A stretch of 64,000 bases of DNA from JBMYRH01 sp049602155 (GTDB taxonomy: Bacteria; Myxococcota_A; UBA9042; PHBI01; JBMYRH01), in assembly GCA_049602155.1 (NCBI GenBank), contig JBMYRH010000030.1:1-64000 (forward strand). Reading direction: 5' to 3'. The position numbers and the translations under genes are program-made. Every line of letters begins with the position of its first letter. The stretch's first letter is position 1. Shown one piece after another: positions 32,151 to 41,196 of the stretch. The notes under the pieces were generated by a model that saw only the letters and a program-made list of their open reading frames with translations, was not told the DNA's origin and searched no databases.

Positions 32151-33593
32151 ATGGCACCGAATGGTCACTTCGAGATCGACCGCCGTCCCCTGGCGATCGT
32201 CCTCTTCAGCCGACTGAAGCGGCAGTTCTGGATCGGTGTATTTTTCATCCTCTTTGCAGTCATGCTCGACTTCACGCCGCCCGTCGGCCTCAGTCAGCAA
32301 GGCTGGAGCGCGGTCTGTATTTTCGGGCTCTGCGGCCTGCTTTGGGCGACCTCTACGCTCCCGCTGGCGGTGACGAGCCTCTTGGCCATCGCACTCGTGC
32401 CGATGCTCGACATCTTGGACGCTCGAGAGACCTACGCCTACTTCGGCTCAAAGGTCGTCTTCTTCATCCTCGGCGCCTTCATGCTCGCTGCAGCGTTGAT
32501 CGCCACTGGCCTCTCGCAGCGCTTCGCGACGCTCTTCGTACGGCGCTTCGGTGGCACGCCACGTCGGTTGATCATGGCGGTCTTTGCCCTGTGCGCAGCG
32601 GCTTCGACGATGATGAGTGGTCACGCGGTCGCAGTGATGGTCTTCCCGATTGTGCGCGACATCGACCGCGCACTCAGCCTGCAGCGGACGAACTCCGTCA
32701 TGGGCCGAGCCCTCTACTTCGCATTGATGTGGGGGTGCATTATCGGGGGAAGCTTGACGGTCCTCGGTGGTGGCCGTGCCCCCCTCGCCATCGGGATCTT
32801 GGAGGAGGCCAGCGGCGAGCAGGCCTCTATCGGCTTCTTGGAGTACGTCCACTACAGCTGGCCGATGGTCGTCGTCCTCGTGTTGGCCGCCGTGGCGTTC
32901 CTCAAGACCCGCTTTATCCCGGAGATAAGCTCGACCGAGACTGCACAGGTAGAGCTCGAACGACGGCTGCATGGGATGGGGAAGATCACCCCCAAGGAGA
33001 TCGTCGTCGGCTTGGTCGTCGTGATCACGATCGTCCTCTGGGCACTCGCCGGCGACTCACACGGATTGGCGAACATCGCGATCTGCTCCATCGCCGCGCT
33101 CTTCGCGATCGGAGCGTTAGACTGGGAGGCCATCCAATCTCACGTAAACTGGGGCATCGTCGTCATGTATGGAGGCGCGATTTGTCTGGGTGGCGTCATG
33201 GAACACACCGGCGCCGCAGCCTGGATCATGCAGCAGATGCTCTCCGACAGCACCGCCAGCGCGGGCGTCATGATGTTGGGGTTCGCCATCATCGGCGCAA
33301 TCCTCACCGAGTTCATGAGCAACTCCGCCGTCGTGGCGATGCTGCTGCCCCCTGCCCTCTCCTTCGCCGGGGCCCACGACATCGATCTTCGCGCCATGAC
33401 AATGGCCGTGGTCCTCCCGTCCAACTTCGCGTTCATGTTCCCGATCTCGACGCCGGTCACCGCGATCGCGTGGTCAGCAGGTTTCTTTACGCCACGTCAG
33501 GTCGCTCAGGCTGGACTCGGACTGCACCTCGTCGCGTGGTCCGCCATGGCTCTCCTCATTTTCGTCTACTGGCCTTCTATCGGACTGCTGTGA
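32151..33593 (+). CDS. SLC13/DASS-family sodium:anion symporter
   Basis: This 480-aa membrane protein has about 11-12 hydrophobic segments in two halves. Near the C-terminus FMSNSAVVAMLLPP corresponds to the second SNT motif of DASS transporters. The first-half equivalent reads MMSGHAVAVMVFP and has lost the SNT letters. Family members carry sulfate or C4-dicarboxylates with Na+. It starts 24 bp after the radical SAM gene, so sulfate or a substrate/product of that pathway is a fair but unproven guess. No clear ribosome site precedes ATG 32151. Confidence 0.82.
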   Translation: MAPNGHFEIDRRPLAIVLFSRLKRQFWIGVFFILFAVMLDFTPPVGLSQQGWSAVCIFGLCGLLWATSTLPLAVTSLLAIALVPMLDILDARETYAYFGSKVVFFILGAFMLAAALIATGLSQRFATLFVRRFGGTPRRLIMAVFALCAAASTMMSGHAVAVMVFPIVRDIDRALSLQRTNSVMGRALYFALMWGCIIGGSLTVLGGGRAPLAIGILEEASGEQASIGFLEYVHYSWPMVVVLVLAAVAFLKTRFIPEISSTETAQVELERRLHGMGKITPKEIVVGLVVVITIVLWALAGDSHGLANIAICSIAALFAIGALDWEAIQSHVNWGIVVMYGGAICLGGVMEHTGAAAWIMQQMLSDSTASAGVMMLGFAIIGAILTEFMSNSAVVAMLLPPALSFAGAHDIDLRAMTMAVVLPSNFAFMFPISTPVTAIAWSAGFFTPRQVAQAGLGLHLVAWSAMALLIFVYWPSIGLL

Positions 33594-33673
33594 TGAGCCG
33601 AGACTAGAGAGCTTGCCGACCATGACCAATGGTGGCATGGTTTGGGCAGTAGCTGGACCACTGGAGAAGACAC

Positions 33674-33997
33674 ATGGCGTACATCGTCGCAGAGCCCTGC
33701 ATCAACTGTAAGTTCACCGACTGCGTGGCCGTATGCCCGGTCGACTGCTTCTATGAGGGGCCCAACACGCTCGTGATTAGCCCGGATGAGTGCATTGACT
33801 GCGGTGCCTGTGAGCCCGAGTGCCCAGTCACGGCCATCTTCGAGGAGGATGACCTCCCCGAGAAGTGGCAAGAGTTCGTCGAACTCAATGAGAAGTATGC
33901 CCAAGAGTGGGAGAACATCATTGAGCAGAAGGAGCCCATGGCTACCGCCGACGAGTTCAAAGACGTCGAAGGTAAGCGGGACCTCCTGCAGGCCTAA
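33674..33997 (+). CDS. fdxA: Seven-iron ferredoxin FdxA
   Basis: This 107-aa electron carrier has the FdxA pattern. One set of Cys residues (9, 12, 17, 21, 25) and a second run CIDCGACEPECP (40, 43, 46, 50) bind 3Fe-4S and 4Fe-4S clusters. The acidic C-terminal tail of about 45 residues is also typical. GGAG in TGGAGAAG precedes the start. It lies 80 bp after the SLC13 gene on the same strand and may be co-transcribed with the radical SAM operon. Radical SAM enzymes need such a reductant, but FdxA is a common housekeeping gene, so linkage is only suggestive. Confidence 0.94.
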   Translation: MAYIVAEPCINCKFTDCVAVCPVDCFYEGPNTLVISPDECIDCGACEPECPVTAIFEEDDLPEKWQEFVELNEKYAQEWENIIEQKEPMATADEFKDVEGKRDLLQA

Positions 33998-34013
33998 GGG
34001 GCGAAGCGCCTCT
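33997..34013. terminator. Weak hairpin between convergent genes
   Basis: AGGGGCG-AAG-CGCCTCT can pair over seven bases with one mismatch, directly after the fdxA stop and at the stop of the minus-strand small gene. There is no T-tract, so intrinsic termination is doubtful. Confidence 0.3.
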
Positions 34014-34224
34014 AGCCCTCTTGATTACGCTCTTCTGTCCTCATATTCCACGCCTCAGTAAGCGCGCTGAGCGCCTCTGGTGTTGCGGGCAGAGCGCCGC
34101 TTAGCGTGAAGGCCCCGGGAAGCTCTTGGGCGCGCATGCCGCCGTAGCCTTGGGCCTTGAGGGTCGAGATGACGTCGTCTGGTGCTGTATTATCCATAGC
34201 ACCAGCGTCCGGGCGATCCTTCAA
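34012..34224 (-). CDS. Small protein of unknown function
   Basis: This 70-aa frame overlaps the stop of the large upstream membrane gene by ATGA, which is the main argument for it being real. The product is soluble and mixed (STLKAQGYGGMRAQELPG), with no recognisable domain, signal or Cys. The frame ends 15 bp from fdxA on the opposite strand. It could be a spurious frame in a short intergenic region. Confidence 0.45.
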   Translation of the reverse strand: MKDRPDAGAMDNTAPDDVISTLKAQGYGGMRAQELPGAFTLSGALPATPEALSALTEAWNMRTEERNQEG

Positions 34225-36584
34225 GGCGTCAAAGAAACGTCATCCTGCCATCGTGCACGCTCCGCCCACTCCAGATAGCGTTGTGCACGTCCCGTCCAAG
34301 TCGAGCGCTCGGAGAGCGTCTCGAAACGAAGGGCTGCAGCCTCAGGCTCTCCGCTGACCAGCAGCGCGATGCCCTCGATGCGTAAGAGCTCATCTTTCAT
34401 CAGCGCGGCGGTCTCCTTCGATAGCCCCGTATTCGCGGCTTCAATCACCCCTAATGCGGTGCGTAAGGGGCCCAACGCAGCCCGATGGCGCTCTTCAACG
34501 GCCAAGCGGCGCCCCAAGAGGTAGAGCGCGATCGGATCCCCGGGTAAGTCCGATACGGCTGCGACGAGGTACTGAATCGCCTCATCGACCCACGCTGCAT
34601 CCGAGACCTCTGGGCCCATCGCCGTTCCCAAGAGGTAGGGGCCTAGAATCGGCTCGCGATCCGGGTCGCTGACGATCGCCAACTTGATGGCAGCCACACG
34701 GCGGACACTTTGGGGTAGAGGCGCTTGAAGCGCTGCTCGATAGCCTTCCTGCGCACGCTCCAAATGACCGCTTCGCCAAGCAGCGTCAGCGACCAACCGG
34801 TCAAAGTGCGCGCAGAGCACTGAGCTGTCTTCCTCTCCAAGACACACACGCGCCGCCTCATCACGCGCCTCCTGATAGCGCCCCAGATAGGCGAGGAGGG
34901 CCACGAATCGTAGGCGCGTGTTGGGGTCCCCAGGCACGAAGGCGATGATCTGTCGGGCGACCTCCAGCGCCTCATCATCGCGCTCTTCTCGGACATGCCG
35001 GAGGACAGTGACTTGCAGGCGCGCAATTTCGAGGGGACAGGGCCGAAAAAAGATCGCCTTACGGTCAAATCGTTGTTTGGCGAGCGCCTCGGCACCTGGC
35101 GGCAGCTTCAAGTCGTCCAAAAAGCCGCGCCATGCGGTCACCAAGGTCGCCAATGACTCACCGTAAGCGCCAGGGAAGTCAGCATCTGCATACACCGCAC
35201 GAAACGCTTCGTGCCCTCGCGTCTCCAAGAGCCAGCGCATGAAGGAGCCCGACAGCGTGTAGGCCTTGCCTGGTGGTTGACCGTAGAACCCATCGGAGCC
35301 CATCAAGTCGGCGATATCGACCTCAAGTCCCAGCCGACGCAGTGCCGCACTCCACTGATGCAGCGTGAGGTCCCCGGAGGACCACTCAAGCGCCTCCGCC
35401 GCGCCCTCTACCAGGGCCGCGTGGGGGAACACGCGCGCAAACGCTGGAATATGAAGCGGCCCAGGCGCGTCGCGCCCGAGCACCACGTGCGCCAACTCAT
35501 GCCGAACGACAGAGGCACCAAATCGTGGACGTGTGAGATGAATCTCACGGAGCCACGGCTTGGCGACCTCAACCCGTCGAGCACCCATGAGTTGACGCTT
35601 TTGCGTCGGCGAACTGTAGACAAAGCTGCGCACGACTTGGTCATAAGGCTCCCCCAGAACCTGGTCGAGGCGCTCCAGATGAAAGTGATGGTCTGCCAAC
35701 ATCCGTTGGGCTTCAGGAGTCGTGATGTGCACCACGTCATAGTGCAATATCACCCGGTCACTTCTCAGCTCACCACCCAGCGCCTGAGCGATGCTCTCGC
35801 GAGATGGCATCACCCCCACAGAAGGCCCCATCGTGCCAAGCGCGACAGTCAGCACGAGCGCGGCCGCGAGGGGCCCCCAACGCCGAAGCTCAAACGATGA
35901 TGCGTGCCCCCAGCAGAGGCGACGTGACTGAGGCTCCCAAAGCCCATTTACGATCATCCACAGGAGCAGCAGCTGGCTCACATTAAACAGCCGGTAAAAC
36001 CCGTAGCGACCATCGAGCTCGATCACGTCGTCGTAAATCGCGCCTGAGAAGAAGCCGACAAAGGGGTTATAGGCGTAGATAACAGGCTCGGTATAGAGCC
36101 TCAACGCATCCCACGCGACCCATCCCAACACGCACACTGTGGCGACCAGGTAAGCGCCTCGTCCACGCACGGCAATCGCGCTCGCCGCGCCGACCTGCGA
36201 TGCGAAGAGCATCGAGGCCCCCGCTCCCGCCATGTAAAAGGCGAACCCCTCCGCAGGGTCACAATTCTGTACCCAGATGGCATTCGTGAGCAGCACGAAG
36301 ACCGGCACAAGCGACAGACCAAGTCCCGCGGCAGCCGCTTCGCAGAAGCGGAGCGCCAAGCCCTGCGACGCCGAGGTCACTCCCCTGCTGACGTGGACCC
36401 CCAGCCATGCGGCGAAGAGCGAACCGGGCAGCACCAGCGCCAACGACGCGTAATAGTTGAGGATATTAAAACCCGGGACCAAGCATATCCCGAGCGCTAG
36501 ACACAAAAAAAGCGCGAGCAATGCTCGCGCCAGTACGGACGATGGATAGAGTCGCACCCATGCCGCTCTCGGCGTCGGGCGCAT
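34221..36584 (-). CDS. Polytopic membrane protein with HELAH metallopeptidase-like domain and TPRs
   Basis: This 787-aa protein starts with about 240 residues of membrane helices, probably six. An extracytoplasmic domain follows with RHELAHVVLG (His362, Glu363, His366) and LVEGAAEALEW (Glu393), the HExxH plus downstream Glu pattern of gluzincin peptidases. Residues 500-787 look like TPR helices (AWRSGHLERAQEGYRAAL). The combination suggests a membrane-tethered protease with a protein-binding tail. I do not recognise a named family. The gene follows rpsT by 7 bp on the same strand and overlaps the 70-aa frame. Confidence 0.78.
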   Translation of the reverse strand: MRPTPRAAWVRLYPSSVLARALLALFLCLALGICLVPGFNILNYYASLALVLPGSLFAAWLGVHVSRGVTSASQGLALRFCEAAAAGLGLSLVPVFVLLTNAIWVQNCDPAEGFAFYMAGAGASMLFASQVGAASAIAVRGRGAYLVATVCVLGWVAWDALRLYTEPVIYAYNPFVGFFSGAIYDDVIELDGRYGFYRLFNVSQLLLLWMIVNGLWEPQSRRLCWGHASSFELRRWGPLAAALVLTVALGTMGPSVGVMPSRESIAQALGGELRSDRVILHYDVVHITTPEAQRMLADHHFHLERLDQVLGEPYDQVVRSFVYSSPTQKRQLMGARRVEVAKPWLREIHLTRPRFGASVVRHELAHVVLGRDAPGPLHIPAFARVFPHAALVEGAAEALEWSSGDLTLHQWSAALRRLGLEVDIADLMGSDGFYGQPPGKAYTLSGSFMRWLLETRGHEAFRAVYADADFPGAYGESLATLVTAWRGFLDDLKLPPGAEALAKQRFDRKAIFFRPCPLEIARLQVTVLRHVREERDDEALEVARQIIAFVPGDPNTRLRFVALLAYLGRYQEARDEAARVCLGEEDSSVLCAHFDRLVADAAWRSGHLERAQEGYRAALQAPLPQSVRRVAAIKLAIVSDPDREPILGPYLLGTAMGPEVSDAAWVDEAIQYLVAAVSDLPGDPIALYLLGRRLAVEERHRAALGPLRTALGVIEAANTGLSKETAALMKDELLRIEGIALLVSGEPEAAALRFETLSERSTWTGRAQRYLEWAERARWQDDVSLTP

Positions 36585-36591
36585 CGTCTAT

Positions 36592-36849
36592 TTAGAGCGC
36601 GTTGAGCTGCCGAGTCAGGCGGCTCTTGATACGGCTCGCCCGCTTCTTCGGAATCACGCCCTTGCCCGCGATGCGGTCGAGGTAAGCGGTCGCTTTCTCA
36701 ACGGCCTCTCCAGCCGCTTTGTCGCCAGCGCCGAGCGCCAAGCGAGCCCGCTTGAGGAATGTGCGCGCAGTGGACAGGTAGTAACGGTTGCGCTCGGCAC
36801 GAACGCCATTCTGCCGATTACGTTTGATAGCTTGCTTGTGGTTCGCCAC
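36592..36849 (-). CDS. rpsT: 30S ribosomal protein S20
   Basis: This 85-aa basic protein binds the bottom of 16S rRNA. The N-terminal ANHKQAIKRNRQN, the central helix with ALGAGDKAAGEAVEKA and the end GVIPKKRASRIKSRLTRQL are diagnostic. A GGAGGGAC ribosome site precedes the start. It is transcribed away from the pseudokinase gene and is followed by the HELAH membrane gene after 7 bp. Confidence 0.97.
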   Translation of the reverse strand: MANHKQAIKRNRQNGVRAERNRYYLSTARTFLKRARLALGAGDKAAGEAVEKATAYLDRIAGKGVIPKKRASRIKSRLTRQLNAL

Positions 36850-36921
36850 GTGTCCCTCCCGGAGGGTGTCGGAGCCTGCCTCGGGTATCCTGAGAACACA
36901 GAGATCCCGAGCGGGGGCGGC

Positions 36922-36950
36922 TTCTTAGCAAGGCCAATCCATCACGTCAA
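36922..36950 (-). promoter_or_regulatory. Candidate promoter of rpsT
   Basis: On the minus strand TTGACG (36950-36945) and TAAGAA (36927-36922) are 17 bp apart, about 70 bp before the rpsT start. The -10 match is modest. A near-palindrome CCCTCC-CGGAGGG covers the ribosome binding site. Confidence 0.38.
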
Positions 36951-37030
36951 CAGCTTGGATCAGAACAGGCCCCCTTTCCGCCGAGACCTGCGCGGCGTAG
37001 ACTCGGGAATCTCGTCACGAAAGGGCGTGC

Positions 37031-38062
37031 ATGGAGTCCGAAGAAATCACGACCTCGAAGGCCAACGAACGGATCGGGCCCTTGACGCTCAGCGCACCAT
37101 TATCCGCGGCCCATGGCGCAGAGAGGTTTGACGCGGTCACCGTTGAGCAGCGCCCCGCGATCGTCTGGCGCTGGACGTCACAAGCTCCGCAGCGCTTGAG
37201 CATCCCGGGCTTCGCGCACCTGATCGATACGCTGCGCGACGCGGAGCTCGCTGGGATCGCGCAGGTCCTCCACGGATCGGTCGCCACCGATCATTCCGTC
37301 ATCGCATTCATGCGCCCAGCGGGTGAATCACTCCGGGACTACCTTAGGCGTGGCAAAACATCCCCGCTTGAAGCAGTGACCTCAGCGCTGAGCCTGATCG
37401 ACGCGTTGATGGCCCTCCGTAGCTTGGGGATCCGAGGCGCTTGGTGGACCCCCGAGACACTGTGGGTGGCAGAAGACGAGGCCCAATGGACGCTCGCCGC
37501 CCCAGGGCTCACCTCCACATTGCGATTCTTGGAGCCGACGTCCCTCGACGAGATCGTATTTCGTGCGCCAGAGATCGCCGGCCATGTCGAGCTCTCAGAC
37601 CTCGAAGACCAGGCCTACGCCTCCGTCGCTGCATACGCAGTCGGAGCCACCCTCTTCTACAGCCTGCTCAACCGCTTCCCCTACTCCCGCACCTCAACGA
37701 GCGACTACCTCGCCTCACAGGCGTCCCAGGACGCACCGAGGGTTGAGGACGAGGATGAAAACCTCGTACCGCACAAGCAGCTCTCCGACGTTGTCGCCCG
37801 CTGCTTAGCCAGAGACCCCGCGCTACGGCCTCATTCACTCGAGACAATCCGGCGTTCGCTTGAGGAAGCCCAGCAAGAGGCTCGCTTCCAACACAGTCGG
37901 GTCGACTACCTCCCTGCACGTGTCAGTGAAACGCACCAGATGCCACGCCCAAACCGCGCCGGTGAGGGGGAGAAACCACAGGATGAAGCGCGTTCGCGCT
38001 TCTTCCCGCTGCTCGCCCTCATCAGCCTCGTCGCTATCGCACTCTTCTTAATCGGACGCTGA
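37031..38062 (+). CDS. Protein pseudokinase with C-terminal membrane anchor
   Basis: This 343-aa protein has the outline of a Ser/Thr kinase: APE in FRAPEI (179-181), AVGATLFYSLLNRFPY for helix F/G and VVARCLARDPALRPHS for the C-lobe end. Active-site motifs are lost. The VAIK lysine region reads AIVWRW, HRDLKxxN is replaced by IRGAWWTPETLW, and DFG by AAPG. A single hydrophobic helix (FFPLLALISLVAIALFLIG) ends the protein, placing the domain in the cytoplasm. It probably acts as a scaffold or regulator. It is divergent from rpsT and convergent with the thiolase gene. Confidence 0.78.
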   Translation: MESEEITTSKANERIGPLTLSAPLSAAHGAERFDAVTVEQRPAIVWRWTSQAPQRLSIPGFAHLIDTLRDAELAGIAQVLHGSVATDHSVIAFMRPAGESLRDYLRRGKTSPLEAVTSALSLIDALMALRSLGIRGAWWTPETLWVAEDEAQWTLAAPGLTSTLRFLEPTSLDEIVFRAPEIAGHVELSDLEDQAYASVAAYAVGATLFYSLLNRFPYSRTSTSDYLASQASQDAPRVEDEDENLVPHKQLSDVVARCLARDPALRPHSLETIRRSLEEAQQEARFQHSRVDYLPARVSETHQMPRPNRAGEGEKPQDEARSRFFPLLALISLVAIALFLIGR

Positions 38063-38082
38063 ACACGCTCGCCCGATGGGCG

Positions 38083-39297
38083 CTAAACAGACTCCACCAG
38101 GGTCGCGACTCCTTGCCCCACGCCGACGCACAAGGTCGCCGCTCCACGCTTCGCTCCCTGTGCCTTCATGGCGTGCAGGAGCGTGACAAGAATACGTGCC
38201 CCGGACATTCCGAGAGGGTGCCCGAGCGAGATGGCACCGCCCCGGATATTGACCTTGGCCTCGTCCAGCCCAAGCTCGCGAATGACAGCCAGCGACTGTG
38301 CGGCGAACGCCTCGTTCAACTCGATCAAGTCGAGCGAGTCGACGGTCCAGTCTGCCTTCTTGAGAGCCTTGCGCATCGCGGGGACGGGGCCGATGCCCAT
38401 GACCGTCGGATCCACGCCAGCTGTCCCCGTCGTGACGACCCGCCCCCACGGAGTGAGCCCATGGCGACGTACAGCTGCGCCACTGGCGACGATCAGCGCC
38501 GCAGCACCGTCGTTCAAAGTTGAACTGTTACCCGCGGTGACGCTGCCCCCTTTACGAAACGCCGGGCGCAGTCTGGCCAGCCGCTCAAGCGACGAATCGG
38601 CGCGCGGGCCTTCATCGCGATCCACGATGACCGGGTCTCCTTTTCGCTGCGGGATCGGCACCGGGATGATCTCGGAATCGAAAGCCCCTTCCGCCTGCGC
38701 CGCCAACGCCTTTTGCTGGCTGGCGAGCGCAAACGCATCTTGATCTTCGCGAGAGATTCCGTAGCGATCGACCAAGTTCTCTGCCGTGCAGCCCATGGCT
38801 TCAAGCGGAAAGATCGCCTCCATCTTGGGGTTTGGGAAACGCCAACCAAGGGCCGTATCGAACGCCGTCAAGTTACCGAACACCGCCCGCCCCGTGGCGT
38901 TGCGCGGTACGACGTAAGGCGAACGCGACATCACCTCGACGCCGCCGATGAGGATCATCTCGGCGTCCTGCGCCCAGATCGAGCGCGAGGCCATGTTCAC
39001 GGCCTCCAGGCTCGATGCGCAGAGCCGATTCACCGTGACGCCAGGGACCGACTCTGGCAGCCCCGCTAGGACGGAGGCCATGCGGGCGACGTTGCGGTTA
39101 TCTTCGCCGGCTTGGTTCGCACAGCCCGCGATCACATCATCGAAGTCCGCCGGATCAACGCCCGACTCGTCGACGACCGCACGAAAGGCGTGCGCCAACA
39201 AATCATCAGCACGGACCCCCGCCAAACCACCGCCGAAGCGACCGATCGCCGTACGACGAGGACATACGAGATACGCTTCTTGGTCACCACGGCTCAT
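38083..39297 (-). CDS. Thiolase (acetyl-CoA acyltransferase family)
   Basis: This 404-aa enzyme has the three thiolase landmarks: the nucleophilic Cys93 in RLCASSLEAVN, the GGAISLGHPLGMSGARI region with its His, and the C-terminal Cys in CVGVGQGVA. It could act in beta-oxidation (degradative) or acetoacetyl-CoA synthesis. The N-terminal AYLVCPRRTAIGRFGGGL resembles PcaF/FadA-like degradative enzymes. No acyl-CoA dehydrogenase or hydratase gene is adjacent. It is divergent from panBC. Confidence 0.92.
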   Translation of the reverse strand: MSRGDQEAYLVCPRRTAIGRFGGGLAGVRADDLLAHAFRAVVDESGVDPADFDDVIAGCANQAGEDNRNVARMASVLAGLPESVPGVTVNRLCASSLEAVNMASRSIWAQDAEMILIGGVEVMSRSPYVVPRNATGRAVFGNLTAFDTALGWRFPNPKMEAIFPLEAMGCTAENLVDRYGISREDQDAFALASQQKALAAQAEGAFDSEIIPVPIPQRKGDPVIVDRDEGPRADSSLERLARLRPAFRKGGSVTAGNSSTLNDGAAALIVASGAAVRRHGLTPWGRVVTTGTAGVDPTVMGIGPVPAMRKALKKADWTVDSLDLIELNEAFAAQSLAVIRELGLDEAKVNIRGGAISLGHPLGMSGARILVTLLHAMKAQGAKRGAATLCVGVGQGVATLVESV

Positions 39298-39428
39298 GAT
39301 TACTCTCCGAGAGATGCGGGCGTGGTCTCAATAGGGGCTTGAACGATTCCTTGCAAGTGACGGTTGAGGTTGATATCCGCCGGCGTAGTCGACCCGTTCC
39401 ACCTCCATCCGGACAGCCAGGCGACACC

Positions 39429-40229
39429 ATGACACGACGAACGACGCAGCAAATCGTCGATATGAAGACGACCGGCGAGCCGATCGCGATGGTCACCGCA
39501 TATGACGCGACCTTCGCACGCATCCTCGAAGAAGCGGGCGCCGACGTTCTGCTCGTCGGCGACTCCCTCGGCATGGTGATTCAAGGTCACGACTCAACCT
39601 TGCCAGTCACCATGGACCAGATGGCGTACCATACCGCCGCTGTCGTCCGAGGAAGCCAGCGCGCGATGATCGTCGCTGATCTGCCTTTCATGTCGTACCA
39701 GGCCTCCGTCACAGAGGCCGTGCGCAACGGCGGACGACTCCTCGCTGAGACAGGGTGTCAGGCTGTGAAGCTTGAGGGTGGGCTGCGATGCGTCCCTGCG
39801 GTCGAGGCAATGGTCGATGCCGGGATCCCCGTCATGGGCCACCTCGGCCTGACGCCTCAGTCCGTGAACGTGTTCGGTGGTTTTAAGGTCCAAGGCCGGG
39901 GAGACGGCGCGACCGAGAAACTCGTCGCAGAAGCTCAGGCCCTGGAGGCCGCAGGGGTCTTTGCGATCGTGCTGGAGACGATCCCCGGGGAGGTCGCGAA
40001 AGCGGTGACTGCAGCGATCAACATCCCCACCATCGGTATCGGCGCCGGCGTCAGCTGCGATGGACAAGTCCTCGTCTGCTACGACTTGCTCGGCATGGTC
40101 GACGGCTTCTCTCCTAAGTTCCTCAAGCGCTACGGCAGCTTGGGCGACGCCATTCGAGCTGCCGCGAAGGACTATGTGGGCGAGGTCAAAGAGCGCAGCT
40201 TCCCGACCGACGAGCACACCTTCCGCTAA
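39429..40229 (+). CDS. panB: 3-methyl-2-oxobutanoate hydroxymethyltransferase
   Basis: This 266-aa enzyme makes ketopantoate from alpha-ketoisovalerate in pantothenate (CoA) synthesis. Family landmarks include MVTAYDATFARILEEAGAD, LVGDSLGMVIQGHDSTLPVT, the metal-binding Asp in VADLPFMSY and VKLEGG. The start at ATG 39429 gives the standard length; upstream codons would add 30 unlikely residues. The stop overlaps the panC start by one base (TAATG). A weak TTGCAA-N17-TATCCG pair at 39351-39379 could be the promoter. Confidence 0.96.
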   Translation: MTRRTTQQIVDMKTTGEPIAMVTAYDATFARILEEAGADVLLVGDSLGMVIQGHDSTLPVTMDQMAYHTAAVVRGSQRAMIVADLPFMSYQASVTEAVRNGGRLLAETGCQAVKLEGGLRCVPAVEAMVDAGIPVMGHLGLTPQSVNVFGGFKVQGRGDGATEKLVAEAQALEAAGVFAIVLETIPGEVAKAVTAAINIPTIGIGAGVSCDGQVLVCYDLLGMVDGFSPKFLKRYGSLGDAIRAAAKDYVGEVKERSFPTDEHTFR

Positions 40230-41077
40230 TGGAACGCTTCACCGACGCGAAGTCGATGCGCGAATGGTCTCGTGCTCAGCGACGAGGCGGCGCACGCATC
40301 GCGTTCGTCCCAACGATGGGGTACCTCCATGAAGGGCACCTCTCGCTCGTTGACGAGGCGCGTCAGCAGGCCGATCTGGTCGTGGCGTCGATCTACGTGA
40401 ACCCCACACAGTTCGCCCCCCACGAGGACTTTGACGTCTACCCACGGGACACGCAGGGGGACCTCACCAAGCTGCAAGCCCGAGGCTGCGCTGCGGTCTT
40501 CACCCCAACCGACCTTTACCAGGGTGCACCCGGCACGCGGACGTGGATCGAGCCTGGGCCGAGCGCAAATGGACTCTGTGGTGCCAGCCGACCTGGTTTC
40601 TTCCGCGGTGTCACGACAGTCGTCAGTAAACTCTTCCACATCGTTGAACCCGACGTGGCGGTCTTCGGTAAAAAGGACTACCAGCAGTGGCGCGTCATCA
40701 GCGCCATGGTGAGCGATCTCGATATGGCCGTGGAGGTGGTCGGGATGCCGATCGTCCGCGAACATGACGGGCTGGCCCTGAGCTCGCGTAACGTCCGGCT
40801 CTCAAGTGACGCGCGCCAGCGGGCGCTGGCCCTCGTCCAGAGCCTCGAATTTGCTGCTGAACAGATCGCCTCGGGTGAACGCCGCAGTGCATGGCTCAAG
40901 TCAGCAATACAACAGCGGCTCTCGGCCTCTGGAGGAGACGTCGACTACATCGCCGTGGTCGACCCCGACACGCTCCTCCCCGTCGAGGGTGAGATCACCC
41001 AGGCGATCCTCATCGCGCTCGCCGTGACTTACGACGATGTGCGGCTCATCGATAATCGTGTGTTCGCGCTCGATTAG
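40229..41077 (+). CDS. panC: Pantothenate synthetase
   Basis: This 282-aa ligase joins pantoate and beta-alanine using ATP. The nucleotide-binding FVPTMGYLHEGHLSLVDEAR, VVASIYVNPTQF, FGKKDYQQW and LALSSRNVRLS motifs are all present. It is coupled to panB by a one-base overlap. No panD gene is adjacent. The 345 bp that follow hold no gene. Confidence 0.97.
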   Translation: MERFTDAKSMREWSRAQRRGGARIAFVPTMGYLHEGHLSLVDEARQQADLVVASIYVNPTQFAPHEDFDVYPRDTQGDLTKLQARGCAAVFTPTDLYQGAPGTRTWIEPGPSANGLCGASRPGFFRGVTTVVSKLFHIVEPDVAVFGKKDYQQWRVISAMVSDLDMAVEVVGMPIVREHDGLALSSRNVRLSSDARQRALALVQSLEFAAEQIASGERRSAWLKSAIQQRLSASGGDVDYIAVVDPDTLLPVEGEITQAILIALAVTYDDVRLIDNRVFALD

Positions 41078-41196
41078 CCCGCAGCTTCGACCGAGAGTGC
41101 GCAGATTTTGCGTACGTCGATAGCGCGCGAACTCCCGGAAACCAGCGGCCGCCGTCGCTTTCTTGTGTCGCCGAAGAGCGTGGCACAGCGCTTGCT

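Noticed and set aside
32342..33607. 421-aa frame on the same strand as the SLC13 gene
   Set aside because: It is an Arg/His-rich shifted frame of the transporter gene with no plausible protein features.
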